Below, piece by piece: positions 10,247 through 22,600 of a stretch of 64,000 nucleotides of DNA. The notes below the pieces were generated by a model. It saw only the letters and a list, made by a program, of their open reading frames with translations. It had not been told where the DNA came from and ran no database searches. Within the stretch, counting starts at the first letter, position 1, and the number at the start of each line of letters is the position of its first letter. Origin of the DNA: Dendrolimus kikuchii (Eukaryota > Arthropoda > Insecta > Lepidoptera > Lasiocampidae). The stretch covers positions 1,736,001 through 1,800,000 of the forward strand of contig CM034408.1 of the NCBI GenBank assembly GCA_019925095.2, read 5' to 3'. Both the position numbers and the translations under genes were made by a program.

Positions 10247-11177
10247 TATACTATATATATTTATAAATTATTATGATATATAATTATATATTTATGTATA
10301 TATAAATTCATTATATATATATTTATGTATGTTATTAGGCATAACGTTAAATAATCACCTAAGCTTTTCTCAAGTTAACCCTTCACCCTTTTATCGATAT
10401 TACCAAAAAGCCGCAAGACTAACACTATCGCTATCTCGGAATATACCAAGAAAATATACCCATTTCATACAAATCCTATATAAACAGAGTGAGACAACAA
10501 CACAAAAACGATCACGTGCACAAACGCGATCTGCACTCTCATCGCGGACACATTGTTGGCAACACCAACAAACAATTAAAATTTGACTTTTGTCACAATA
10601 GAAAATTTTCCCTTCGAAATGTAATGGTGCAATCTTAGTAAATTTATTAAATATCTCTCGCAGTGCTATTTTTACCCTTTCCTTAATAGTTTTGATTTAA
10701 TCATATGGTCCTTCGAGCCGGATGTGCTACTAGTGAGCTTAAGGGTTAAACAATTTCAATATTAAATAGTTCAACTTAGATTAGTTTAAAGATATCACTT
10801 CTGTCGGGCGTCCCGAAACGCGCGTTTTAATTTTTTTGGCTGTTTTTCATTTACAACATATTGTAATAATATAATTAGTCGTTGGTGTATTTCTGTGCTG
10901 ATTTTACATGTTCCACTTGTGCTATTCGCCCTCCGCCGTTAACAAGGCCTCGACCTTTAACTCGGTCCACTCAAGCTAATTCTCTGATAACAATCTATTC
11001 ATTACTCACTCTTACGTGCTGTTTTATTTACGTCTAAATGAAACACTAAATGGTTATTTTTTTCTTCATAGATTATTATCGTTTTGAGTCATTTGTTTAA
11101 TTGACAAAAAATATGCACAAGTAAAATTGAGTTAATCAGATTAATATACATATATATATGTATTATTTTAATATATA
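10247..11177. other. AT-rich intergenic sequence
   Basis: Positions 10247-10330 are TATA-rich low-complexity sequence. An 85-codon open frame at 10329-10586 has no recognisable domain and is not called. Confidence 0.4.
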
Positions 11178-11580
11178 CTAGCGGCCCCGGCAGACGTTGT
11201 CCTGCGCTGAAAAAATAAAAATCTAGAACCCGATCTCAGCGCCACGTACCGGTTCTAATTGCGAATCTAAACCACCCGGGAACCCACTCAAACACAAAAA
11301 CAAAATCACCAAAATCGCTCCAGGTGATTAGGATTCTAGAACTCAATCTCAGCGCCACCTTCCAGTTCTAATTGCGGATCTAAACCATCCGGGGACCCAC
11401 TGAAACACACAAAAACAAAATCACCAAAATCGCTCCCGGTGATTAGGAGGATTCTAGAACCCAATCTCAGCGCCACCTACCGGTTCTATGTCCGTCTCCT
11501 GGTTCTAAGCTGCCTCCCCGCCAATTTTCAGCAAAATCGGTACAGCCGTTCTTGAGTTATAAATAGTGTAACAAAACGAC
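11178..11580 (-). mobile_element. Helitron family 4 relative with internally repeated segment
   Basis: It has a CTAG end followed by GGCAGACGTTGTCCTGC, like family 4. The block TCTAGAACCCGATCTCAGCGCCAC occurs three times in near-identical form (about 11221, 11333 and 11452), so the element has amplified an internal ~115-bp unit. Confidence 0.65.
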
Positions 11581-11696
11581 TTTCTTTTATATATATATAT
11601 ACATATTGTGAGATAAAATGGTAGCCACCTTGCGCAATTTGCAGTATGTCTTTCGATAGCTTAAGTGACCCAGGCTTCAGTATCACACTCTCACAT

Positions 11697-11908
11697 CTTC
11701 TAATATCTTTATATGTATCATTCTTCTATACGTGTGTTGACAGGGAACTCCTAAACAGCTGGACCGATTTGAATGATTTTTTTTTTTGTGTGTGTTCAAG
11801 TGGATACAAGGATGGTTTAGATTCACAATTAGACCCGGTAGGTGGCGCTGCAATCGGGTTCTGAATTTTATTTCTTCAGGGCTGAACAACGTCTGCCGGG
11901 ACAGCTAG
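11697..11908 (+). mobile_element. non-autonomous Helitron, family 4
   Basis: It begins TCTTCTAATATCTTTATAT and ends with the GTCTGCCGGGACAG hairpin side and CTAG before T. Confidence 0.8.
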
Positions 11909-12159
11909 TAATTATTATACAGTGTTACAAATGTCGCGGCGCGGTGGATTGATTTTGAGTTCTTATTTAAAGATTTTTGAGTAGCTCTTTTTGAGTTCGT
12001 ATGCGTGAGTAGCGGGCGAGTTTTGCAACGGAAGCGGGTAGAAGGGGGTGATTTTGAGTGAACGAATGAAATGAATGTCGCGTACATATATGATTTAAAT
12101 TTATAAAGTGATATACATCGTTTGAATATTATAATATAAGAAATTAATTATCATAGGTA
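11909..12159. other. intergenic sequence
   Basis: No gene recognised. Confidence 0.35.
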
Positions 12160-12286
12160 AAAAGCGTGATGAGGTTAATGAAAGCAGATGAAGCGAAAGT
12201 TGTTTGTCAGGATCGTCGCAAGTGGAGATCTATAGTCTCTGCCTACCCCCATGGGAAACAGGCGTGATGATATGTATGTACGTATG
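12160..12286 (+). mobile_element. second RTE-like LINE family, 3' end
   Basis: It encodes a short C-terminal piece like AT-rich relatives of family A (KWRSIVSAYP before a TGATG stop region) and ends with a TATGTATGTACGTATG tail. A related fragment lies at 13385. Confidence 0.6.
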
Positions 12287-12499
12287 TAATTATCATCTAG
12301 TCGTTTACTTCGTAGACACTTCAAGGACGTTATAATGTTTTATATATTTATCTTGTGAATTAAAATGTATATATCATGTTTGTTAATATATAATACAGTC
12401 ATATATATGTATTTAAAATTAAGAAACTATTTTTAGTTATTTTAAAACGTGAAAACATAATTATATATTATAACACCAGCTTAGTTAGTAACTATAATA

Positions 12500-12705
12500 T
12501 TAAGATGTAAAATATGTATGGATGTATGTATGTTTGTTACTCTTTCACGCAAAAACTACTGAATGGATTTTGATGAAACTTTACAATAACATAGCTTACA
12601 TATCAGAATAACACATAGTCTATAATTTATAGAGATATAGTGCGAATTAACCAAAATATAACGGTTTTCCATCACCACGCGGGTGAGACCGCGGGGCGCA
12701 GCTAG
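12500..12705 (+). mobile_element. Helitron-like element, 3' end clear
   Basis: It ends CACGCGGGTGAGACCGCGGGGCGCAG-type hairpin text followed by CTAG and T. The 5' limit is uncertain. Confidence 0.6.
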
Positions 12706-12937
12706 TATATTACCAGCTTACCACCAGCTTAGTAAATATAATATAATTGTGTAAAATATAACACCATTAGCGCAGATTTATCATAAGTGACTCTTGTACC
12801 TGAATAGACTTGCTTATAGCGAATTATATTTTAAAATATTTTTTTGGAAATTTTCAATTTTCATTCAGTAGGGTTTTAAGTCTATCAAAATTTAAACATC
12901 TTTAAAAAATGTGTATTGTGTGCAATAAAAAAAACTT

Positions 12938-13222
12938 AGTTTTTTTTTAATTGCTGAAGCACAGCAGACAGGCTGACTGCCCAACTGTGATGGAAAGTGG
13001 TTACCGTCGCCTATGGAAATTAGCACTAGCAGAGGTGCTGCCAATGTGCGGCCGGCCTTAAAGGAGAAACGGGAACCTGGCCACTGATGCCGGAACTCAA
13101 CTCAAATTTGTTAAGGCGGCATAGTCTAGAAGTCTAGACTAGGCGCGGTAGCCATCCAGTCGGGCAAATGCCCTACCACCTGGCTGTGGGTTGTTTTGTC
13201 GCGTCTTACGACAGGCCGCCTG
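12938..13222 (-). mobile_element. ~300 bp retroposon (family B), diverged
   Basis: A poly-T start, GCAGACAGGCTGACTGCCC and the AGTCGGGCAAATGCCCTACC core identify it. Many point differences mark it as older. Confidence 0.75.
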
Positions 13223-13384
13223 GCCTATGTACTAGGAAACATTTGCTACGAAATACAAAAGAATTTTCAAAACACCAAGATGAAGGAAGGAAGATGCTTT
13301 CTGGTGGATTGTAGGATTGGTGCTGTTGCAGACCCCGGCCTTACTTAACACGAAATTGCAGATGTTTTAAAGAAAGCTCAGGTA

Positions 13385-13465
13385 AAAAGCTCCTATAAAA
13401 AATCGTTGCAAGTGGCGTTCCGTCGTCTCTGCCTAGCCCTGTGGGGAAATGGGTGTGATAATGAT
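13385..13465 (+). mobile_element. second RTE-like LINE family, 3' fragment next to a splice acceptor
   Basis: AATCGTTGCAAGTGGCGTTCC...GGGTGTGATAATGAT aligns with the 12160 copy. It ends about 26 bp before the first recognised usp8 exon. Confidence 0.6.
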
Positions 13466-13491
13466 ACATGTAACTCCGTGCTTTCCGCCAG

Positions 13492-13622
13492 GGTCGTGGG
13501 CTGACGGGGCTGAAGAACCTCGGCAACACTTGCTACATGAATTCGATCCTACAGTGCTTGAACAATACGGCGATACTAGTCACATATTTTTGCAATGGAC
13601 AGTACATGGAGCACGTCAACAG
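13492..13622 (+). CDS. Usp8: usp8 exon with catalytic cysteine
   Basis: Acceptor CTTTCCGCCAG, donor GTAACT. 131 bp, starts in phase 0 ([18 protein letters not shown]) and ends two bases into an Arg codon. It is the first exon I can recognise; the coding sequence must begin further upstream. Confidence 0.95.
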
Positions 13623-16600
13623 GTAACTTGTTTTAATATCACAACGTTTTAACGGTTTTAAGCGCGGTAATTTATTTTATTTTCATTATTCCGACGTTTC
13701 GGCCACTTTTGATCAATACATATAATAAATCTGTATAGATCGAATTTCTGTACACTGAATTTTTTTTTTATTAAAAACCGAGTCAGGGGAAAGTAAGAAG
13801 TGAAATAGAACTAATTTAGATTTTTTTGTTTGTCTGTTTGTACCGGCTAATCTCTGAAACGACTGGACCGATTTAAATGAAATTTTGTAGGATGGTAGCT
13901 TATATCCCTGGTCAACATATGGGATACTTTTGATTCCGAAAAATTAAATTTTCCCGTGGGATAGTGAAAAAACCGAACCACGCGGACGAAGTCGCGGGCA
14001 ACAGCTAGTATTATATAAAATTATTAGAGCTAGGCATGTTGCTGAAGAGTTTGTTGCGCCGCTTCTTCTCTTCAAGCTACAACAAGTAAATTAGATTAGG
14101 CTCCCATAGAGTAAATAATGACCATAAACAAAGTTAAAACTAAATAATTAAAATGAACAAGTTGTCGTTGACACTTGACATCTTTGTCTTCCGTGAACAC
14201 GGCCACTGAAAAGTGGCCAAAACGTCGGAATAATGATAATCAAGTAAATTACCGCGCTTAAAACCGTTAAAACGTAGTTTTATTATGTTCACTAGTCCCG
14301 AAAACGTAAGAAAATATTAGGTAGCATGTTCATTATTTTTTATACTTGGTAGAGTTATGCTGAGCCCTTAGTGCCGGCTCGATCATTGCGATACCACGCT
14401 CTCGCAGAATATTGGCGTAAAACGGTTAGCTCCTCTTTATCTCATCATGAAGACTAGCAACGCGTTGGCTACGCCCCGGGCGTTGCAAACGCCTACAGGC
14501 AACACAACAATTAAACAATAAATTATAACACCACACAAAGTCACAAACACATAACTAACAACAAAACTTATACTCATACTGAAACCAACACGCACTACCA
14601 CCGCATTGCATTACACGCACACTCCACAAACAAACCAAGACACACAAAGAGCCTAAAAATTAATAACGGCACAGAAAAGAAAAAAAAACAACACACATGG
14701 CACTAGATAGGACAATATATATAAGTATAGACATAAGGCCCACACTGCACATGCACTTCCTCACAACACCAGCATGTGACAGATACACTCTACATTAGTA
14801 TAAGTTTAGTATTAAAACTAGAATAAATTAATATAATAAGTTATTCGTAAGATACATACGCCTCAACACAAAAATCATTACATTAATGTCACACACAAGA
14901 ACCAAAATAACTAATAAGCGTGTTAAATTCAAAAAATTCAATCTAGAAATTAAGTTGTAAAAAAGGGTACGGAACTCTGTTAATAATTAATAATAATAAA
15001 AAACGCCTACAGGCGGCGGTAACCACTTTCCATGACCGGGTCCGTCAGGCTGTTTACCAGCTTTACAAATAGTAAAAAAAAAAAACAAAATAAACTTTTC
15101 ACCAAACCGGTAGTTTAAATTCTTTTTTAAATGCCGTAATACTTCGTGTCCCGGGAATTTCAAGTTGAGCGTGGACGAAGTCGCGGGCATATCCTAGTAG
15201 AAAATACTTTTTTTTTTTTTTTTAGCCAGGGGAAATCCGCTTGAGGACCATAAGCCGCGACAAGGGCAGAACCTTGGGGGGATAATTCGCGACCCGTGTG
15301 TAGGATTCGCCAGATCGTGGGTGGCACCAGCATGCCCAGTCAGAACTGGTGCCATGCTGTTGCCACCCCCGGTTAGGGATACCCACTAAAACCCCTGGGT
15401 GTTCCGTCCTTCGCCTTATGCCAGGGCTACGGGTATATGACCTAGCCTCTCCGCAGCCCTGGCAGGCGTGGGCCTCCCTCAGGAGGCCTCTTCCATTGCC
15501 GGGGGACGCATCCCCCGGCATCATCATGCTCTCTAGGCGTGGGGCGGTCTGTAACGCGCCCCACGGGAGGAGAGATTAGCGCGCGCGGAACAGTCGCGCT
15601 CTCATCTCGACGGCATGTGCGGGTGAGTGAGAACCCCTATACCCCAAGGGGCCCCACCCGCGCCGCCCGCTTACGGTGGCCGAAGGTCGAAATCCGCCCT
15701 CCGACGTCGGCGCGTCCTCCTTTGGCGGGAGCGGAGCCGTGACGTGCGCTCACGCTCCCGCTCCCGCTCCGCCTCCTCCTTCACAAGCATAACGCGCTCG
15801 CAAAAGGAGGAGACGGCGTCCCATCCGGTTGGGCTCCCGACCATGGTGCGTACCACGGCCGGGAGCTAGTAGAAAATACTTGTCCTAACCTTGCTTTAAG
15901 GGCCAAATTTAATATTATCTTTTTCCACAAGCTGCCATCAAAATTGTCACGCCAAAAACAAGAGAATTCTATCGTCTCTTTTATTCTAATACGAATTCTA
16001 TGTAGTTAGAGGGAGAAAGCATCAGTTTCAACGTTCATTTCGATTATCCGTGTTTGAGCACAAATTCGTGCGACTTCCCAACGAGCCGTGTGCTTCCGTC
16101 TTACAAGTTAAACATGTCTAAGGCTATATAATATTGTGTTGTGATGTGCAGGTCTCACAGCACGCGCGGTGCGATAGCGGAGGAGGTGGCTGCGGTTGTT
16201 CGCGCGCTGTGGTCCGGCCAGTACAGGTTCATCGCCACCAGAGATTTGAGGGTGAGACGAAACATGCCACACGTATTAGAATTAGGGATGGGCCGAAATT
16301 CATTTCACATTCGGTCTGACCGAATTTCGGTTTAAATGCCGAACATTCAGTGCAAGGAAAAAGTAAAATATCTCATAAAAAATAAATAAAATTAGTTCTT
16401 GATTGAGTCTTTGCCTAATTAAAAATCAATCAAATTTAAAAAAAAAACTTATTGTTCTTCTAAAAAACATCAGTAGGTAGTCTAAGCTATGGAGATAAGG
16501 GCTTTGATGATAGACGACCCCGAACGCGCTCACTAAAACTATTGATGACTATTTTTAGAACGAAGTGGGCAAACACCAGAGGTCGTTCCGCGGTTGCGAA

Positions 16601-19600
16601 CAACAGGACTCGCACGAGTTCCTCACCATATTGATGGATTGGCTGCACTTAGACCTTCAGTTCACCATCAATCTACCACCACATAAGGTAACAGATCAAT
16701 CGAATAGATGATTTCATAGAGTTATAATCATGAGGCAAGCCCACTTATACCCACGGCACGCCATGATGGTCGTTTTGATACATTACATTGGAGACATGAT
16801 ATACGTCAATTTGTTATCGAGAGAAATATATTGAAGTAATATTGTATCAATTATATACTTATTGCACATCACTATTGACCATAAAGAACAGCAATTTGCT
16901 CCTTCAAATGTAGTTATAATTTACATGAAACTTCATGAGCGTCAAAGCGGCCAGCATAGCGTGCCGTAGGTATAAGCCCCTGAGTTTTTGGCGGGAACTG
17001 AAAGGGAGAGTCGTACTGTGCAGTTTTATTTTCTAAAAATATGTAAAATTACTCTAAAATAAATAATAGTTGCAGGATCTTGATACTTTTTGAGTAATAA
17101 TTATGAGTTTATGTGAAATGTCAAATGTGACATTTCTAGTTGTCACTAGGACTCGGTTAATCTGCGTCAGTCAAAAATCTGCAATTCGGTTGAGCTATAC
17201 GAACTTAATACATCAGAAGTGGCTGAATGGACTGTGTCCCTTTGCCTGCCTTTGTGGTGAAATGTACTACTATTATCACTTAGGTTCCAAGTCTGCTACA
17301 GATATCGACGCGCCCATGCAATAATTCCGTAATGTTAGTACAGTATTATGCCCTTTCACCCATTTAATTAGGTGTTTCGTTTGCTGAAACACACTGTATA
17401 TATATTTATATATTATATTTTTCTGTGACTTGGGATCCGTGCAGAAGTCGTGGAAGGCCACGACACACCTTCCATGATCAAATTGATCGTGTACTGGCAG
17501 AAAGTGATGTCAGGAGCCTTAAGAACAGACGAGCTTGCATGACAAGAGTTATGAATGTCAAAGAGGCAAGTGAGGTGTGTAAGAATAAGCCTAAATGGCA
17601 CTCTGTTGTTCGTGCCTACCCCGCAAGGGAACTGGCGTGAAGTTATGTATGTATGTATGTATGTACTTAGGATCCATGTCTGCAATTTTTTTCAGATTTG
17701 TTCCTACCGTTACTTGTGAAAGATATGCTCAGATATTTTTGTTGCACGGAACTAGTTTAACTGTCCAGAAAACATTAAAATTCGAGCATCTCGAATACTG
17801 GATTACTGCCAGGGGCGTCGATATATCTATTTTAGTGTACTCAGTCTAGCTTACTACTTCCTTGGCTCAGCGACCCAAAGTGAGTCTTGGCCTCCGAAAC
17901 GAGAGCACGCCACTATCCTCTGTCCTGCACAGTGTCCTGCCAATTGTGGGTTTGTAGTCAATCTAGTTTAAACTTGGGGCCTTGCTTATAATCGTTTCTT
18001 AAATTTAAAGAAACTGCTCAGTATCTGAATAATGAAAATACATACATAACTTCACGCCAGTTCCCTTGCGGGGTAGGCACGAACAACAGAGCGCCATTCA
18101 GGCTTATTCTTACACACCTCACTTACCTCTTTGACATTCATAGCTCTTGTCATGCACGCTCGTCTGTTCTTAAGGCTCCTGACATCACCTTCTGCTAGTA
18201 CACGATCAATTTGATCATGGAAGGTGTGTCGTGGCCTTCCACGACTTCTGCATCCATCCACTTTTGCATTGTATATCTGTTTAGCCACCGGAGCATTCCT
18301 TTCCTTACCTTCACCCCGACACTCTCTTTCAGACCAACTCTCTGTCTTACTTCGGTATTACGGTCGGTCCGCGAGCGTCACTCCGCAGATTTTGCGCAGT
18401 GCTCGCATCTCGACCGCGTTTACTCTACTTTCATGCTCTCTCTTCCATACCCAACTCTCGCTTCGATACGTAAGCGTATGCCTTCTGGCTGAGGTTCTTA
18501 GCGCCTAGAAGTTTACCTAACGCTCCATTCACACTATTCCCCGAATTCACTCTTCTCTCTATATCAGCGGTGTACCTTCCATCCCTGCTAAAAGCACATC
18601 CAAGATATACAAACTCACTCACTTGCTCCAGCATAACATCGTAATAATGAAAATCTTTCCGATAAACTCCTCTTTAGTCGAATATTTTAGGTACAAGCTA
18701 TGTTAATCATACAAAAATCATTCATATGTGCTCCTCTTAGGTAAACAACAGGTTATAAGTAAAAAAAAGATATTCATTGATTAGGGTCTGATTCTGATTC
18801 TCCTACTTGAGAGATGCCTAATCATTTCTTAACAAAATTATTATAAGTATGGCCGTTGATTTTTATATAGCATATCATACATACATACACACATACATAA
18901 CTTCACGCCAGTTCCCTTGCGGGGTAGGCACGAACAACAGAGCGCCATTCAGGCTTATTCTTACACACTTCACTTGCTTCTTTGACATTCATAAGTCTCG
19001 TCATGCAAGCTCGTCTGTTCTTAAGGCTCCTGACGTCACCTTCTGCTAGTACACGATCAATCTGATCATGGATATTATATATGTGTAGAATTGAATCTTC
19101 CAGGATAGTCTAGCACCGTCAGAAAAAGCATGGCACGAATACACCAAGTCGAAAGAGAGCCTCATATTAAGGCTATTCTACGGGCAGATCAAGTCGACGG
19201 TCAAGTGTACCGTGTGTGGAAAGCAGAGCGTCACGTACGAGTCCTTTTCCAATTTGTCATTGGAGTTGCCAGCTAACGCCAACAGGTGTACCTTGAGTGT
19301 AAGTTTTTTTTTTTTTTAACACAACTAGGTCTCTTATTGTGTGAAATGGGCAAACAGACAGATGACCCACCTGATGGAAACCAGTTTTTTTTTTTATTAA
19401 CAATTCTACGGACTCAAGTTCCCTTTTTGTACAATTAAATTTAAGAAAAAGTTAGAAGAAGAGAGAGAGTTAGAAGTTATACACACTTATTTGTTACTTT
19501 TGTTATTGTGTGTGACATTTAATGAATGCATTTTTGTGTTGTGGTGTACCTTAAGAATAACTTATTATATTAATTTATTCTAATTTTAATACTAAACTTA

Positions 19601-22600
19601 TACTAATGTAGAGTGTATCTGTTACATGCTGGTGTTGTGAGGAGGTGCATGTACAGTGTGGGCCTTATATCTGTGTCGGGGTTTTTTATTTTTTTTATTG
19701 CAGGAGTTGAGCGGACAGGCAGACGGACCACTGGATGGAAAGCGGTTACCATCGCCTATGGACATTTGCAACAACAAAGGTGCTACAAATGCGCTGCTGC
19801 TCTCATAAGGGAGACTGGAACCTGGTCACTAATGCCGGAACACAACTCAAAGTTGTTATGGCGGCATGCTCTAGACCAGGGGTGGTAGCCATCCAGTCGG
19901 GTAAATGCCCTACCACCTGGCTGTGGGTTGTTTATTCGCCTCTTACAACAGGCCGCCCCAACGCAGGAAATTGTATTCTTTCTCTGTTCCTGCACGGATA
20001 GGTTATTAATTTTTAGGCTCCTTGTGTGTCTTGGATTGTTTGTGAAGTGTGCGTGTAATGCAATGCGGTGGTAGTGCGCGTTGGTGTGGATATGTCTGTA
20101 AGTTTTATTGTTAGTTGTGTATTTGTTAGTTTGTATGGTGATATAATTTATTGTTTCATGGAAACCGGTTACTGACGACTATTGACGCTTGCAACACCGG
20201 TCATGACAATCTGTTGCCAACCCCTAAGATGGTATAGAGGGACAGTAAATCAGTCTATCCGTGCAGGAACGGAGAAAGAATACAATTTCCTGCGGCCGGG
20301 CGGCCTGTCGTAAGAGGCGACTTAACAACCCACAGCCAGGGGGTAGGGCATTTGTCCGACTGGATGGCTACCACACCTGGTCTAAAGCATGCCGTCATAA
20401 CAACCTTGAGTTGTGTTCCGGCATTAGTGACTAGGTTCCAGTTTCTCTTAAGAGAGCAGCAGCGCATTTGTAGCACCTTTGGTGTTGCAAACATCCATAG
20501 GCGATGGTAACCGCTTTCCATCAAGTGGGCCGTCTGCCTATCCGCTGAACTCCTGCAATAAATAAAAAAAACAAGTTTCTGCTTGCGACTCCAAATACTA
20601 TTTTCAACTATTTGCTTTTCAGGATTGTCTAAAACTTTACCTGAACGGGGAAACGATACCTGGTTGGAATTGTCCCAATTGCAAGGACAAACGGGATGCA
20701 GTGAAAAAACTGGACATTTCCCGACTTCCTCCGGTTCTGGTGATCCACTTCAAACGCTTCTATGTGGATCCAAAGGAGTATATGTGCAATTCGTATAGAA
20801 AGAAACAGACATATATAGACTTCCCTCTCGAAGATTTGGATACTCGTCAATTCTCTTTGCACTGTCCACCGAATCCGTTGTACCATTTGTACGCTGTGTC
20901 CAATCATTATGGGTCTATGGAGGGTGGCCATTATACTGCGTACTGCAAGAGTAGTGTCTATGGAAAGTGAGTATATTCTAATATTTTCTTAATAAATTAG
21001 TATTGTTTGGCTAATACAAGTAAAGACTGAAAAAATGCCGAAATTATAAAAAATATATATGTCAGTATGTTAAGTCAAAATTACCGTTAGATTATTTAAT
21101 ATTTGTACATTACGAAAAACAATGTTAAGTCAAAATTACCGTTAGATTATTTAATATTTGTACATTACGAAAAACAATGTTAAGTCAAAATTACCGTTAG
21201 ATTATTTAATATTTGTACATTACGAAAAACAATGTTAAGTCAAAATTACCGTTTGATTATTTAATATTTGTACATTACGAAAAACAATGTTAAGTCAAAA
21301 TTAACGTTTGATTATTTAATATTTGTACATTACGAAAAACAATGTTAAGTCAAAATTACCGTTAGATTATTTAATATTTGTACATTACGAAAAACAATGT
21401 TAAGTCAAAATTACCGTTAGATTATTTAATATTTGTACATTACGAAAAACAATGTTAAGTCAAAATTAACGTTTGATTATTTAATATTTGTACATTACGA
21501 AAAACAATGTTAAGTCAAAATTACCGTTTGATTATTTAATATTTGTACATTACGAAAATAATCTTATTTTCTTCGAATTTTGTGTTTTTCTAGTGTTGGT
21601 TTCTCTCGCATTTAGAAATTATGCAAAACAATAACTTCCACAGTTCACTTTGATGATTTTATTCATGTTTTAAGCTTGTGAAAGCTAAAACACAATTACA
21701 CAAAAATGACAGTAATGACGACAATGTTTTGGTAAACTGACATTGACATCTGTTGTACAGTGACATGTACTGCATCGCCATGTAAAAAGTTTACGAATAA
21801 TTCGAGTGTCTACTCACATTAGCCAAACTCTAGTATAAGTTATAATTATTTAGGGAAAAAAACCAAAAATATATACAATATCACCACGTTTGACATCCAG
21901 AAGTTTCAGAGAAACATTACTGTGACAAAAAAAAACAAATAGATCTTCAGATAGGACGATTACATAAGGATTTTGATTTAAAATTGCGAAAACTTGCGTG
22001 CATGCTCAAGTTTTAATCAACTGATCATTGAGCCACTACATCATGACGTACATATCTGACTGCTGTCACTCAGCCACTACGGCTTGACATACATTTTTGA
22101 CAGTGACACCTGTCAGAGATGTTTTCTTTTCTTAGGGTCCCAATAGATATTGGTCTTTTTCTTGTTCAACATTTACTTATTTACTTGCGTTTATTGCTGA
22201 ATTGTAAACAATCAAAATTATATATATATTTTCCTATAAATGTTAACCCTTTTGGGGGACCAATGTTAATACTATTTTTTTCCACAAGTTGCCATCAAAA
22301 CTGCCGCGCCAAAACCAAGGGAATTATATCGTCTCTTTTATTCTTATACAAATTGTATGTAGTTAGAGGGAGAAAGCATCAGTTCAATGTTCATTTCAAT
22401 TATCTGTATTTGACCACAAATTTGCGGTGCTTCCGTATTAGCCGTGTGTGACAGTTCGGGCAACAAATCTGTAGTGGTTCCATCTTACACACATTGGCCT
22501 CCTCTAATCTTTTCCAATCATTTCTTATCCTTGCTATCCCTACTTCAATTCATCATTACACTTGTCTAAATAATGTTCGATTTTAACCCCCAGATGGTAC

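Noticed and set aside
10329..10586. 85-codon + strand open frame
   Set aside because: No domain recognised; flanked by low-complexity AT sequence. Chance cannot be excluded.
21066..21560. CRISPR-like array of regularly spaced repeats
   Set aside because: The 55-bp units are contiguous with no variable spacers, and the genome is eukaryotic; it is a minisatellite.
22119..22451. 110-codon + strand open frame in the usp8 intron
   Set aside because: It overlaps repeat family K and is rich in Leu/Phe from AT-rich DNA; no domain.
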